Shown: positions 44,919-56,521 of the stretch, piece after piece
Layout: each line of letters starts with the position of its first letter
Numbering within the stretch: position 1 is the first letter of the stretch
Assembly (NCBI GenBank): GCA_036346395.1
Contig: CM070599.1
Location: forward strand, 18,777,232-18,841,231
Direction of reading: 5' to 3'
Source: Hsuehochloa calcarea
Lineage: Eukaryota > Streptophyta > Magnoliopsida > Poales > Poaceae
DNA length: 64,000 nucleotides
Made by a program: the position numbers and the translations under genes
The notes under the pieces: model-generated
Database searches by the model: none
Seen by the model: the letters and a program-made list of their open reading frames with translations, nothing else
What the model was told of the DNA's origin: nothing

Positions 44919-47411
44919 ACGTCTTTTCAAAAAGAGCCAGAAACAAATCAAATAAGGCAAAATAATTTCAACAGTGATCAAATACAAATATTTTTGCATA
45001 TTCTGGTCGAGCATGATTTTAAATGAATTTAGACAAAAGAATCATCTCATTTAGAGTTTTCATGCAAAAGTTATTAAGGTTTCGATTTGGTTCTGTTTGA
45101 AAAATTCTGAAAAAGAAAAGATGACGTCAACAATGTATTTCTGATTTTTACGCTTTCCAGCAGAGAAAACATATTCTCTTCTATGTTCTATTGAGGTTTA
45201 CACTTTTGAGTAAAAAAACGTATTTCCTATGAGCTTTACCGAGCTTTACGCTTTCCAACCGAAAAGAGCATTTCCTCATAACTAAAAGCGCATTTCCATT
45301 TTCTTTTGATTTTAATTAATCTGGCATGTGGGGCCTACCTGTCATTGAATCGATCCATGTGCACAGTGCTTGAACCGGAGGTCCATGCGTATTGTGCTCG
45401 TCCACGAGGCGGTCTACACTGTGCGCTTAAGGTGGTGGGACCTCATTGTTAGAGACTCATATTCAAATATGATTTTTCTTAGTTTCCCATTAACTGTTCT
45501 AGGCCCTCATGTCAATCAAACAGAGACATACTTAACTCAACTCTAATCATTTGTTTGTCCTAACCGACACTGATTTGGTCTTAATGACCAAGCTACAGTA
45601 TCGGTTCATTTTTGGGCAAACAGAGCAGCAGAGGGGGCTTTCTGTTGGTGTTCGTGGATGGCGATTGGGCCAAATGGTGATGGTTAGGAGTTGCCAAAAT
45701 GGAACCCTTTCTCGACGCCGATGCCACCGGGTGGTGGTGGCAGCTAGAGAGATGACCGGAGGCGGCGGAGATCCTCACGGTTAAGGTGGTTTTCGTGTTT
45801 GGGCCAAATTGGTGCTATATGCATGCGCTCATTAGCTTTAAGGTGTTGTTGCGATACTATAAGCAGCGGCTCGGGGACCTAAGGTCACGAGAGTGGCGGC
45901 GACATGGTTTCCTGTGGTGGCTCCATGATCGGCTACGGTGAAGTGCATGATGAGCTAGCTAATCCTTCATTCTAATAGGCGCAAAAGCTCTAGGGGGCTA
46001 CGAGAAGCTCACCGAAGGCTTTGAAGGCACTAGAGGACGATTAGAGCAGCTTGATGACGTTGAGTAGTGGTGGCGCGAAGGAGGCTCCCATCGACAGCGT
46101 GCTATGACGATGGAAATGCTATAAGAAGGTGTGTAGTAGCTTTCTAGCACCCTGAGGATGGTAGAGACTGAAGGAATCGACAGGGGACACACCGAGTCGG
46201 CGGCTAATTAGAAAATGGTGGCGGCGGCCTAAAACAGGGAAGAAGATCAATCCAGAGAATCCTTTCCAGTTGAAGCTTCATTAACAGAGAGGAAACACAT
46301 CAATGATGTGTAAGACACGATCTAACGCGGAAAAGGGAGGTTCAGGCTCACCTGATCTCCGGAAACAAAGATGCTCCAGAATGGCTGTGCGCCAGGGGTG
46401 AGGAAGATGATGGCTTGCTGGAGCTACAGGCTTCTCAGAGCTACATCAAGCACAAAAAAAGGTTCAGTGAGGTACAAGGCGGGTGATGACGAGTTGATGA
46501 GGGTAAAGGAGATCACCAGAGGAAATAGAGTCGCGGAGCTTGCTCACCGGCGCCGAGAACGGTGCTCTCGTTCTCTTTGATTCAATGAGCTTGGTGCTCA
46601 GAGAAAGCACGAGAGTGAACAAGGGGCGAGCTTGAGCGATAGTGACGTGCTCAAAATGCTTAAATAGGAGGAGAATTTCAGGAGATGGACAACGAGAAGA
46701 AATGGATGTGGTGAGAAACTCGTGGGCAGGTCTGGTCTCTCCGCCCGCACGGGAGTTGGCCACCATTATGAAGGTAGGCAGCATGGGTGCAGGTACGCGG
46801 AGGCAACGGGAGCAGTTGAGTGGCGAAACTATGGGCAGCGTGGCAAAACAGCGGGCGAGTTGGCGAAGCACTCGCGAGCACACACTGGCGAGCGAGCGGC
46901 GGTGGAAGAAAGAGTCTGACATGTGGGTCCCACGCGTCAGCGAGAGGAGAGAGGGAGAATAAAATTAGAATTTTCGAATTGAAGGCTGAGGGTTTTGCTG
47001 AACTTTTGTACCAAGCAAACAAGGTCCAAATTTTATGAATTTTTTTTTGTGAGGGCTCCTGACCTAGTGTAGTTGCTTATGTAAATTTGTCTGTACTTTA
47101 TCTTGTTGTGATTTTCTCAAAAATGCTTACAAGTTTCTGTTTTTCATGAAATGCATTATTGCTTTAGATGAATTTTCAAAAAAGGTGCTCAATAAATTCT
47201 TCCCTATGCAATAATGCCTAAATATATTCTTTCACTTGTTTTCATTCTGTTTCCCAAAATTCTTACAAGTTCTTGTTTGAATTTCATCATTTGCTTTATG
47301 TAAAGTTTATAATTCGTGAATAACAAATCTTTCATACAATATAATCTCAAAATTACTTTCCCCTTTTAATTATACTATGTATTCCCAAAATGAGATTTTT
47401 AGGATGTTACA
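44919..47411 (-). mobile_element. Proximal (5') part of minus-strand LTR A3
   Basis: Joins to 5,437 across element 1. On the minus strand it starts TGTAACATCCT at 47,411, has a TATTTAAG box near 46,665 and a GC-richer leader (about 45,600-46,650), and then matches the A-family texture. Total with the distal part is about 3.3 kb, similar to A1. Open frames such as 46,464-46,922 lie in the leader and have no recognisable domain. Confidence 0.65.
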
Positions 47412-47716
47412 TCGAGGTCCCATTATTGGTGTATGACTTCATTCCCAATGGTTCATTATTTGGAATACTACGTTCTGGTTCAATGAGTGGGTTCTCTTTG
47501 TCATGGGACGACTGTCGAAGAATTGTCGTTGAAACTGCAGGAGCTCTCTATTATTTCCACTTGGCAGCTTCAGTATCAGTCTTCCACCGCGATGTGAAGT
47601 CCACTAATACACTTCTAGATCCAAACTACACTCGTAAAGTACCAGATTTTGGCGCTTCAAGATTGGTTCCTATTCATCAAACTCATGTTGTTACAAATGT
47701 ACAAAACACATTTGGG
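47412..47716 (+). pseudogene. Wall-associated kinase (WAK-like) fragment
   Basis: About 100 codons of a plant receptor-like kinase domain, closest to the WAK family by memory. Reading order: [15 protein letters not shown] (hinge), [17 protein letters not shown] (subdomain V/VI), [13 protein letters not shown] (catalytic loop with HRD and the Asn), [16 protein letters not shown] (DFG and the WAK-typical activation segment), and TFGY. Catalytic residues are still present, with VPDFG in place of the usual VSDFG. The piece starts at the minus-strand LTR A3 and ends after TFGY at the plus-strand LTR A4, so ATP-binding loop, substrate lobe and all extracellular parts are missing. Host gene relic or captured exon; not functional. 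Confidence 0.88.
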
Positions 47717-48410
47717 TACTGTAACTTCCCAAAATTTATCTTTTTAAAAATCTTCTGAGTAGTTTAGGACCCTAAAAAATTTCACTAATTTTATTTGAAT
47801 TGATAAAGCTTAATTGAATTTTGCTAAAATAAAAATATTTAATTTGACTAATCTAAACATCAATTAAATCTAAATATATTTTATTTGGCTTCCTTGTGTT
47901 CCTAGGAATTTTCTGGTATTTTTGGAGATTTTTTTTAGATTTATTTCCTATTTATTTGATCTCCTGGATTTTTGGGATATTTATTTAATTCTGAAAATTC
48001 TGTTTTCTCTCTCCTGGTCTGTTGCTACAGTACCACACATGGTACTGTTCATCCATATTTCCTGCCGATTGTAACCAAGCCGAGCAGCTGATTCCAGAAC
48101 GCGATTCCGTTTCCAATCCAAACTTCAAACTTCCATATCTTTTTTCTCGGTGCATATAAAAGCGAGCCGTCTGCGCCCACGCGTCCATCTCGACGTCCTC
48201 TTCCAATCCCCTATTTGGTTTCCTCCAAATCCGTCTATTTTCGTCGCATATCGCAGAATACCGAGTTCCTGCCAAAGGTGTTCTCCGGCGAGTTTCTCCT
48301 ACATCCGATGTTCGCTGGCTGAACCGTCTTTGGCGTTGGGTTCGCGTCGTCGTGCTGTACGTCATGGTGCCAGCCCCTTCGCCCGAAGATCGCCAGAGTT
48401 CCGTCGTCCG
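47717..48410 (+). mobile_element. LTR A4, left part (plus strand)
   Basis: Starts TGTAACTTCCCAAAATTTATC, the A-family start. It mirrors A1 (4,450 down to about 3,745), with TATA box TGCATATAAAAG at 48,151 and a GC-richer leader. It stops at ...CGTCGTCCG where element B begins. Confidence 0.8.
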
Positions 48411-48471
48411 TTGCATTATTGTGTGCTATGATGTGTTAATCTATGATATGATGTGATATCCTATATCTATG
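48411..48471 (+). repeat. 61-bp border repeat of element B, left copy
   Basis: Starts TTGCATTATTGTGTGCTATG and ends TATATCTATG. Matches 54,879-54,939 at 59 of 61 positions. Confidence 0.92.
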
Positions 48472-51400
48472 AATTTATTCTATGATTGTCATGAGATGAT
48501 CCTATATATATTCATAATTGAATACATTGGTTATGTGTATTGGTAGCGGATGTTGAGCAGTTGAGTTCGTGGTTGTTGTCCTGTGTTTTGGCAGGCTACA
48601 CCACTGTTCATGGTATGAAATTAGAGAAGTTCTTACCCCTGTTCCATAAGTTCTGTGTTGAGCATGAGCTCGTTGATGAATTTATTGTCTTTCTCGAGCT
48701 TGTATCTGGTTTCTTGGTTGTAGTTTCTTGCAGTTCATGAGTTTCTTTTGAATGGGGGTTTTGATGAAGTGGGCAAGCTCCAGTAGATCTCTGATCGTTC
48801 TTTGAAACAATTATTGTTCTTTCGATTATTGCGATATTTCTACTCCACGTGAGCGTAGTTAAATTCCAAGATTTATCTTTTCACGGAAGTTCTGTTTTAC
48901 CCCTGTTGAAAAATTTATCTCATTTGTTCGCTTGGAATTTCGGGTATCGGAAGATTTCTTTTGTAAGTTCTTTATTAAGTGTGTGTCGACCTTGCATATT
49001 TCTTTTGGGTTGCTTTAGAAAGTTATTCTCTTCCTTGATTTTTGAATTTGATAAATTCTTGTCCGGTGGTAGTTGATGAATTTCTCTCGGGTTCATGGTT
49101 CATGGTAGTTGATGAGGTTCAATGGGTCTTTAGTGGTTCTATGAAACTATTATTGTTTTTCGACTGTTGAGTGCTTTTACTATTAGTCATCTTCGTCAAT
49201 TGGCAATATTGATATTTGCATGGTTGTTCCTTCTTTCTCATTGGAAAAGAGCGACTCCTTTACTCGTTTGATAGTTTGAATAATGAGAGTTTTCTGTTGC
49301 AAGTTCGTTAAAATGAGAAAGCATTGGCTCCATGTATTTCTTTTGGATCATTTCGCTTGTTGAAGTTTAATGCATCTCTTTTCGGAAGAAAAGTGTTAAA
49401 ACTCTTTTGTGGTGCTTTGTTGTGATTAAGTCGGAGGTTGTAATCAAACAAAATTATGGGCTACGGATTTCTATTGGTCCCTAATTGTTTTTTTTTCAAA
49501 ACGATTATTGTCTTTCTGACTGCTGAGCTCTCTTTACTACTTGTAAACGTTATTATTGACAAGTTCGTTCTCCTTATGATAGTCCTATCTTTCTTGTTGA
49601 TAAAGGTGACTTGGTTATCCGTTTGGCATTTTGGAGAATGCAAATTTCCTTTCACAAAGTTCATTGAAGAAACTTTTGACTCATCTCATTCCTTTTGGAG
49701 TAATTGGAGTGTTCTCCCCATAAACATTTACTTGCTGATTTTACATAAGTGCTAGATTTATCTATTTTTCTTGGCATGCTAAGATTGTTGAAAACTTATG
49801 CTTTTGCCACATTAAGGTTTCTAACTTTCAAAATCAGTACCTTCTTCTCATTTGGAGTTTGATCTTCTTCTCGTGCGGGTCATGTGGCCTCAATTGTGGA
49901 CTTCACATATGTTTTCTGAGTTCTTTGCCTAATTGGTTTTCCCCTTGGTCATGTATTCCTTGCGAGTGGTAAATAATTTTCTAGTTGGCGAAAATCGTTT
50001 TCGTGTGCCTCTTGTTTTGAGAAAGATTCAACCCAATCTTTCCACATGGGTCTTTCAAGGTGTTTTCTAATGGTTGTTGTGAGATTGATGTTAATACTTG
50101 TAGCAATTTGATCGCCTCTGGTGATATCGCTTAAATGAGAATACTTCAAGTTTAATTTTCGTGATCTTTTGGAACTCATGAATAATATGGTAGCTAAAAT
50201 TATTTTAAATAATATGGTGTATGGGAATGTCCTATTGCTTCTTAAGAGATTCGTGTGATTTAGCCTTAAAGGCTCTTTGGTTTTAGTTCGCTAAGTGAGG
50301 TTGCAATCAAAGAAAATTTTGTTGATTTCTTCAAGAGGGAATTAATCCATTTGCTTTCTATGAAACCCTATAAAGGAAAATGTTTCGAGTTTTTGTGGCT
50401 GAGATCATTTAGATCTCATGTTTCATAAGTAGATGAACTATTTTGAGCAAAATTAGCGTGTGGAAGAATTTCATTGGTTCTTAAGTAGTTCTGTGGGTTG
50501 GACCAAAGAATTTACCTTGTTCGTCGTGGCAAGTGTTGTTAGTTCAAGGACCAATTGTTGTGTCAAAGAAAAGAGTGCAGTAGAAGTATTTGATAATTTG
50601 AGTCAAGTTTTGTAACATGTGGTTATTTGAATCTTGCCTAGACTTTCTGCTCTTTCCGCTCAAGAGATGTCGAGTTTCAATCGTAATGTCATTTTTCCTT
50701 ATTAGTTGTTACTTGTTAATTGCTTTTTGAGGGATGTGTGCCCTCAGCTGTGGGTTTAACCTTTGTTTCTTTTAAGGTCCTCCTTACCGGATTCTTTCTT
50801 TTGGTTTCATGCTCATTGTGAGGAGCAACGTTTTTCTGTATGACGAAGCTTGTCCTTATTCGCCTCTTTCTTTTGAGAAGGACCCAGCATTTTTGTTGCA
50901 AAGTTTTACAAAGCGTAAATTGACCTCTTTTTGGTGGTGGCTAAGTTTTGGTAGTGGTGATATTTTGCTATCTGGTTATTGGAGGAGTAGTAGTATGTGA
51001 AATGGTTTTGATCTGTATCTCTTGAAGGAAAATTTGATCCACAGGGAATGTTTGGTTCCAAGGTAGACCTGAATAGTGTTATGGCTGAGTAGAACCTATG
51101 GCATAGTGAAATTCCAGAACTTCAGTTCATGTTAAAATATTGGAGATTATCGAAGGTATGGAGACCTTGATTAATTTTTATGGAGTAACGCAATTGGATA
51201 ATATTGCGAGATTATGTAGGTAATTTCTGAGGATGTCAATAAGTGAGTATGTTAGAATTGTGGAAATGTTGGAGATTCAATCCGTTGATTTCCCTATCTG
51301 TTATAGTTGCAATTTGTTGTAGAAGTCTTGGAGGTTAAATCTGAACTTTGCATTTTTATGCTAGACCTTTGGTCACTCAAGGATTGTCTGTCGAGAGAGT

Positions 51401-52491
51401 GGAATAATAGAGTTTCCTGAGCAGTGGAATGATAATTGATAGAACCCTTCTGATGTAGTATATGAACGTGCGTGCTAAGAATTCTGAGTTGTTGTTCTTG
51501 GAAATTGGAGGTAACGTGATTGTGTGGGACCTATTCTGTGGTGCTTTGAACGCCTTCTATCAAATCAATTTTGGTTAGTAGAATGAGTTATCTAGAGTAT
51601 TCGGTGGGTTCAATATAGCCTCTCCACAATGGCGTGGATGATGTACTTTAGGTTGAACATAATGTGAGGATGTTTAACTAAGAGGTTTAATCTCAGGTGG
51701 TATGCGATGAATTCGAATTTCGAGGTTCGAGAGAAATTTTATTCCAAGAAGAGAGAAACTGTGGAATAGAATGTTTCATCGGATAATGAGGCGTTTTCTC
51801 GATTCTCGTTTGAGTTTTGTGTTGTTGACCGGTGTTTTCTGCGGTTTGAGTTGGGGCTGTGTTGGCGTGTAGATTCTTTCCAATTTAGACAAACCGCAAG
51901 TGTTTTGTTTGGACGTTCTAGTGATTTCTCCTTTGGTTGTAGTGGTGTTCATTTGTAAACTGCCTATTTAGAAAATAGATTTGTTTTGAGATGAATTGTC
52001 AAATTTGGAATTTAATCTTTTGGTGGAGAGTTAGCATTGCGTGGACGCGATGAGAACTCTCTATTTCCAGTTGGATTCTCTATGTTTCCGAAAGTTGCAG
52101 AAATTAGAAAGTTGGCATTTCGTTTTGACCGTCTCGGGTACATGCGCGAAGTACGCAACGTTGGGTGTGTTCTGGTGCTGAGTGGGCAGCTGAACCATTC
52201 AAGGTTTGAGTTATAGTTTAAGACGTTGACCATCGAGTATGGTCTTACCTTCGATCCTCTTCTGATGAGTGTACCTAGAAAGTTCAGGTTGAGTGTTAGG
52301 TCAAGCGTCGTTTTGCATCTTTGGGTTGTGGTTTCTCTGGTCCGAAAGAGAGGCCGCTTGAGAGCTAGAGTCCCTCGTGTGCGAGAAGTAACCAGACCTG
52401 TTCGTTTCTAGTACGTGTTTATCGTTAATAAATTCCAGTCGCAGTTTTCTGTTGAATAGATCTGTGTTTAGATTCGAGGTCGAATCCTGTT
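48472..52491 (+). pseudogene. Unreadable interior of element B
   Basis: AT-rich, no frame beyond about 100 codons. It parallels the element 3 interior: GGCTACACCACTGTTCATGG (48,594) against the similar phrase at 36,843, and a knuckle-like NCGNVGD near 51,255. A chromodomain relic lies at about 52,290-52,412, where EREAA, ELES and PDLF can be read around stops at the Trp and Tyr positions. The middle 49,000-51,000 has no domain I can name. Confidence 0.6.
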
Positions 52492-52504
52492 AAGGGGGGT
52501 AGAA
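52492..52504 (+). other. Polypurine tract of element B
   Basis: AAGGGGGGTAGAA, identical to that of element 3, directly before the LTR. Confidence 0.88.
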
Positions 52505-54743
52505 TGTAATACTCCGGAATAGAATTCGGTAAATAGAAAGAAGCTGGAGGGGGTAAAAGACAAATGCAAACTCGGAATTTCAAGTTTAGCGGGGGGTTTT
52601 CTGCTTTTCTTCGCCAACCTGGGCCGCGGGCCGCCACCCAGGAGGCCAAAGAGGGGGAGGCCGGCCCAAGGGGGGCCGGCCAAGGGGGGGGAGGCGCCCA
52701 ACCCTAGCCGCCTCCCCACTCCCTCCTCTCCCCCCTAGAGCCGCCGCTCCCTCCACCCCTATCCTCCCCCAACCAGCGCCTCCTCCCTCCCAGGTGCCTC
52801 CTCCTCCCCTCGGTGCTGGTCTCCGGTGATCGCCGTCGTCGACTCCCAAGGCCCAAGCTGTTCCTCCCAACCGGTCTCTCCTCCTTCCTTCGGTTTTGGT
52901 GGTCGATCCAAGGTAGGAAGGGAGAGGAAGCAAGGGGGTTTTGGTGGGAGCTTGATCATCATCCCTCAGCGAGTCTTCAAGGGTAATGATCATGTCTACT
53001 CACTGTTTGATTTGTTTTAGATGTGAAATTGTTCGTTAGAGTCAAATCAGATTGCTGTTCCAGATCATCCAGATTAGGTTCAGTCTGTTGTGCAGCCAAT
53101 TGAGGGTTGTTAGAGGCCGAATCACCGGTTTTCGTCTCCTAGAGTTTTGTTCCTGAGGTCGTTAGCTTTCTTGTGGCACTAAGATCACGAGATTCCGCCT
53201 TACGGTTTAGGAGATATGAATTTTTAACCGCGCGCTGCTCTGTCTGTCTTGGATCTGGAGACTGTCGGTTTGTTCCTCGGTTTTGATCTAGTTAGAATCA
53301 GATTCAGAACCTCCACCCAAATAGGTTATTGTACCCCTTTAAATTATCTTTCCAAGTCGATAAAGATCACCTCAATTGGATCAGTATATTGAAATTTATA
53401 TAATTTTCTTTGCTACTGTTCTGCAATCTGTACAGATGTCTGTCAGTTGCTTTCAACTATTGTTTAGGCCACTGGTTTGGCCGAATCAAAGAACCCCCAC
53501 CAACTAGAGTTTCGTAGCCTGGTGCGTTATGAGTATTTGAGCACTGGTTTCAAGTCATTATGAGTTACAGATATTTAATTATGATTTTTCTCGTACTGCT
53601 GATCAGAAGGGTTGAAATTGGGCTGATTAGTTAGGATGTCATTTTGATCCATTGTTTATGTCTGGTTAGTTAGTCGGTTTTGGTAAAACGCTTGTAGCAT
53701 GTCATGTCTTGTTAGTCTTATTTCGATTAATTATTTGTGTAGGCGGTGGGGCAGTGAGTGGAGAAACACCTTCGTTGCCTCCTAGTGCGTCACATCGCGG
53801 AAGGCAAGTACAATGTGTTAAGACATGATGATTACAATTGAATGTTTTTGATGCGATGTTACTTCTATGATCCATGTTCATACTTTATGTTTTACAGTTG
53901 AATGTTTTTGATGTGATGTTATTTCTATGATCCATGATTCAAACTTCATGATATTTATTCGTTCTTAGTTGAAAATCCATGTGAATGAAAGAGGTGACAC
54001 TCATGGCATATATTCATTCCATTCTTGCATGGTTCGTGTTCCGTCTACGGGAGTGGAATTGTTAAGACCCATCAATTCTAATGTGGGCAATTTCGGACAC
54101 CCGTATGAAACGTTCTTCATACGGTGATTGGATCCCCGGACTTTGTTAAGTACTGGCTTAAGTGAGCACCGACGGGTGTGTCACTCGCTATACCGGTATG
54201 AGCATGTGTGTAGTCCTTTCCCTTCAATACATCCATTCATTCCATTCATACTCATAAGTGTTCAGAGGTAAGTTCAGATTTCGTATTGAGATAGACTTGT
54301 TCCTAACCTTGTATGTTCAATTGTTTACTGTACTTGCTGAGTTTCGACTCATTCTTATTTTTTGTATTTATTTAGGTGATCGTTGATGATGACTCTGTTG
54401 GGAGGGAGTAGGCAAGCACATTTCACACAGTTCACCATAATTTACTTTCCTTGATAATGTCGATTATGTCTTTCATTTGTTAATCGACGAACTGTAATAA
54501 ATAAGATTACTACTGCATGATATTTCTCTCCATGTTATGTTGTCCTGTCAAATGATGCTAGTGGTTCGTTTTAATCATTCCTTGATTATGTTTTGATGAA
54601 TTCAGCTTTTATTCCTGCCATGATTCTATTAAAGTTGGTCTCTATATGTACTTAGAGGAGTTACAGTCTAAAATCTTTCGTAGTTTGGTTGTAAGATAGT
54701 TCTTTAGGTAGCATCTTGGCTTTCGAATAGCCAGGGTGTTACA
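52505..54743 (+). mobile_element. Single LTR of element B
   Basis: TGTAATACTCCGG...CAGGGTGTTACA, 2,239 bp. GC-rich leader at 52,610-52,980 (CCGGCCAAGGGGGGG type), AT-rich body, TTATTTAGGTGATCGTTG near 54,370. Only ends, polypurine tract, primer-binding site and a few internal phrases are shared with element 3, so it is a related but distinct family. Confidence 0.9.
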
Positions 54744-54745
54744 GT

Positions 54746-54757
54746 TGGTATCAGAGC
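54746..54757 (+). other. Primer-binding site of element B
   Basis: TGGTATCAGAGC then GGGCTTTAGGTCCGTGG, as in element 3. It sits after the only LTR and is followed by just 182 bp of interior before foreign sequence. Confidence 0.92.
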
Positions 54758-54878
54758 GGGCTTTAGGTCCGTGGTTCATTCAAACATATTAAATTGACAC
54801 ACTGTGCACACTAGGAAAGGGTTGGGTAAACTGTTGCTTCCACATTTCAATCGTTGTGACTCGATTAATGAGTCATTG

Positions 54879-54939
54879 TTGCATTATTTTGTGCTATGAT
54901 GTGTTAATCTATGATATGATGTGATATTCTATATCTATG
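54879..54939 (+). repeat. 61-bp border repeat of element B, right copy
   Basis: Ends exactly where the A4 microsatellite (ATGTATGTATAT...) begins. Partner at 48,411-48,471. Confidence 0.92.
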
Positions 54940-56521
54940 CATGTATGTATATATATGTACGTATGTATGCATGTATGTATATCTTCTCTCACTTTCAGAT
55001 TGACCCCACATGTCATCCTTCCTAAATAAAAATCCTAATTATTTATCTCTCTTACATGTGGGTCCCGGGTGTCAGTCGACCTTGGTCAACCCTCTCCCAT
55101 GAGCTTGGTCCACCGTGGACTAGCAAATCTCTGTGGACCTGATCCGTAGACCAGTGGCCCACATGTCATTCATCTAAATTCAATATCTATCTTCCAGTAC
55201 CATTCAATTTCAATTTGGAGTTTATTTGATTTGTCTTTTTGAATTTAGTTTGTTTTTGTGCTTTCTTTCTCGTTAGACGTTGAAGTCTCGGAATCGTCTG
55301 AAGGAGCTGAAGATTGAAGAAGTAGAAGATTGAAGATAAATAAGACCATCATTGCTATAGCAAGGCAAGTTATACCTTTGATCATATTGAACCAGTTTTC
55401 AAAATACTTTGTTTCAATGTATTGCATTCTATTTCAAGTATTAATTTAAATGCTTTTGGGTTAGTTATTAATCAAATTTGTTATATCCACCTTGTATATT
55501 GTATGCCATGATCTTTTGTCACCCTAGGTTGGTTCATCATTAGTTGGTATTATCGTAGCACCAACGTGGGTTGGTTAGATACAAGTAGACTGCTTAGCCA
55601 TGCCACAAGTCAACATTTCATGTGAGTCGCAATTATAAACTTGACTAAGTGATTATGGAATTGTATGATAAAACTGTGTGTGATGTGTGCTATTACTCGT
55701 TGATGGCATGTGTTGCACTAAATCAACAGGGTGGGAAAAGATTTGGACTAAGACAAGTGGTGGATTCTGTGTGATTGGTGGAGCTGTGTGCTATAAACTT
55801 TGTGATTTGAAAAAAACTGGAAGTCTTGCCTTGGTCAATTAAGGACTTAACTTTATGCGCCATTGAACTAGGCCTTATTGTACAACCACATGCCTAGTAT
55901 GGGCTGGGTCTAACTTAGTAAGTTATGGAGTCTTGACATTGACAACTCAAGTTGTATTTTAAGCTGTGTGATGGGCTGGAGGTGTGATATGTCACATCGC
56001 GGGATGGTTCGCTGCATCCCTGTCCAACAATGTGTGTCGTAACCAAACGCTGTGTGTATCGGTTGGCTAGCAGGAAAGCACATCGGGAGTGTCATTGCTT
56101 GAGATGAAATCTCTGGAATGTTTTGTTATGGTCAGTGCTAGCTACACTGATTGTACCGTATGGGTAAAGTGTACAACCTCTACAGAGTGTTAATCAATCT
56201 ATTCGAATAGCCGTGTCATCGGATATGGACATGCTCGGGGATTTCACATAAGTGGTAGATTTTAATAAAATAATTGGAAAGGGTCAGCTGTGTGAGGTAA
56301 CTTTTTCAGCTGTGTGAAAGAACTTAATTAGGCTTTGTGTTCTTTGTGAAATCAAATGATACATTATTATTATTTATTTGTTTTGAATCATGTTTTCAAT
56401 CTATTATTTGTATTCAACTGCAAATGTTGCATTTCTGCAAAATAACCACAAAAGCCATTCCTTTGGAATAAGCCATCATCTATAAATTGCATTCTGTGGT
56501 ATGACTAGCGAGTACGGTTGT
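54940..56521 (+). mobile_element. LTR A4, right part (plus strand)
   Basis: Begins in the microsatellite and mirrors A1 from about 2,960 down to about 1,090, for example GACCCCACATGTC at 55,003 and GTGGACTAGC. The A1 stretch 3,010-3,745 has no counterpart in A4. It ends ...GAGTACGGTTGT where LTR C starts; the final 370 bp of the LTR are not seen again. Confidence 0.8.

Larger units (their letters stand above)
48411..54939 (+). mobile_element. Element B: circularly permuted relative of element 3
   Basis: Order of parts: interior from a point 135 bp past the primer-binding site to its end (48,411-52,491), polypurine tract (52,492-52,504), one LTR (52,505-54,743), primer-binding site (54,746-54,757), interior start (to 54,939). 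The last 61 bp repeat the first 61 bp. A standard copy would read LTR-interior-LTR, so this is a one-LTR circle opened inside the interior. Flanks on both sides are LTR A4. Confidence 0.82.

Noticed and set aside
45551..47038. Cluster of 60-150-codon frames on both strands
   Set aside because: All within the leader of LTR A3, overlapping on both strands, without domain similarity.
4574..47411. A3 as a simple solo LTR with target duplication
   Set aside because: Bases flanking the two ends (TTAAG or AAGTG on the left, TCGAG on the right) do not match, and no primer-binding site follows the distal end.
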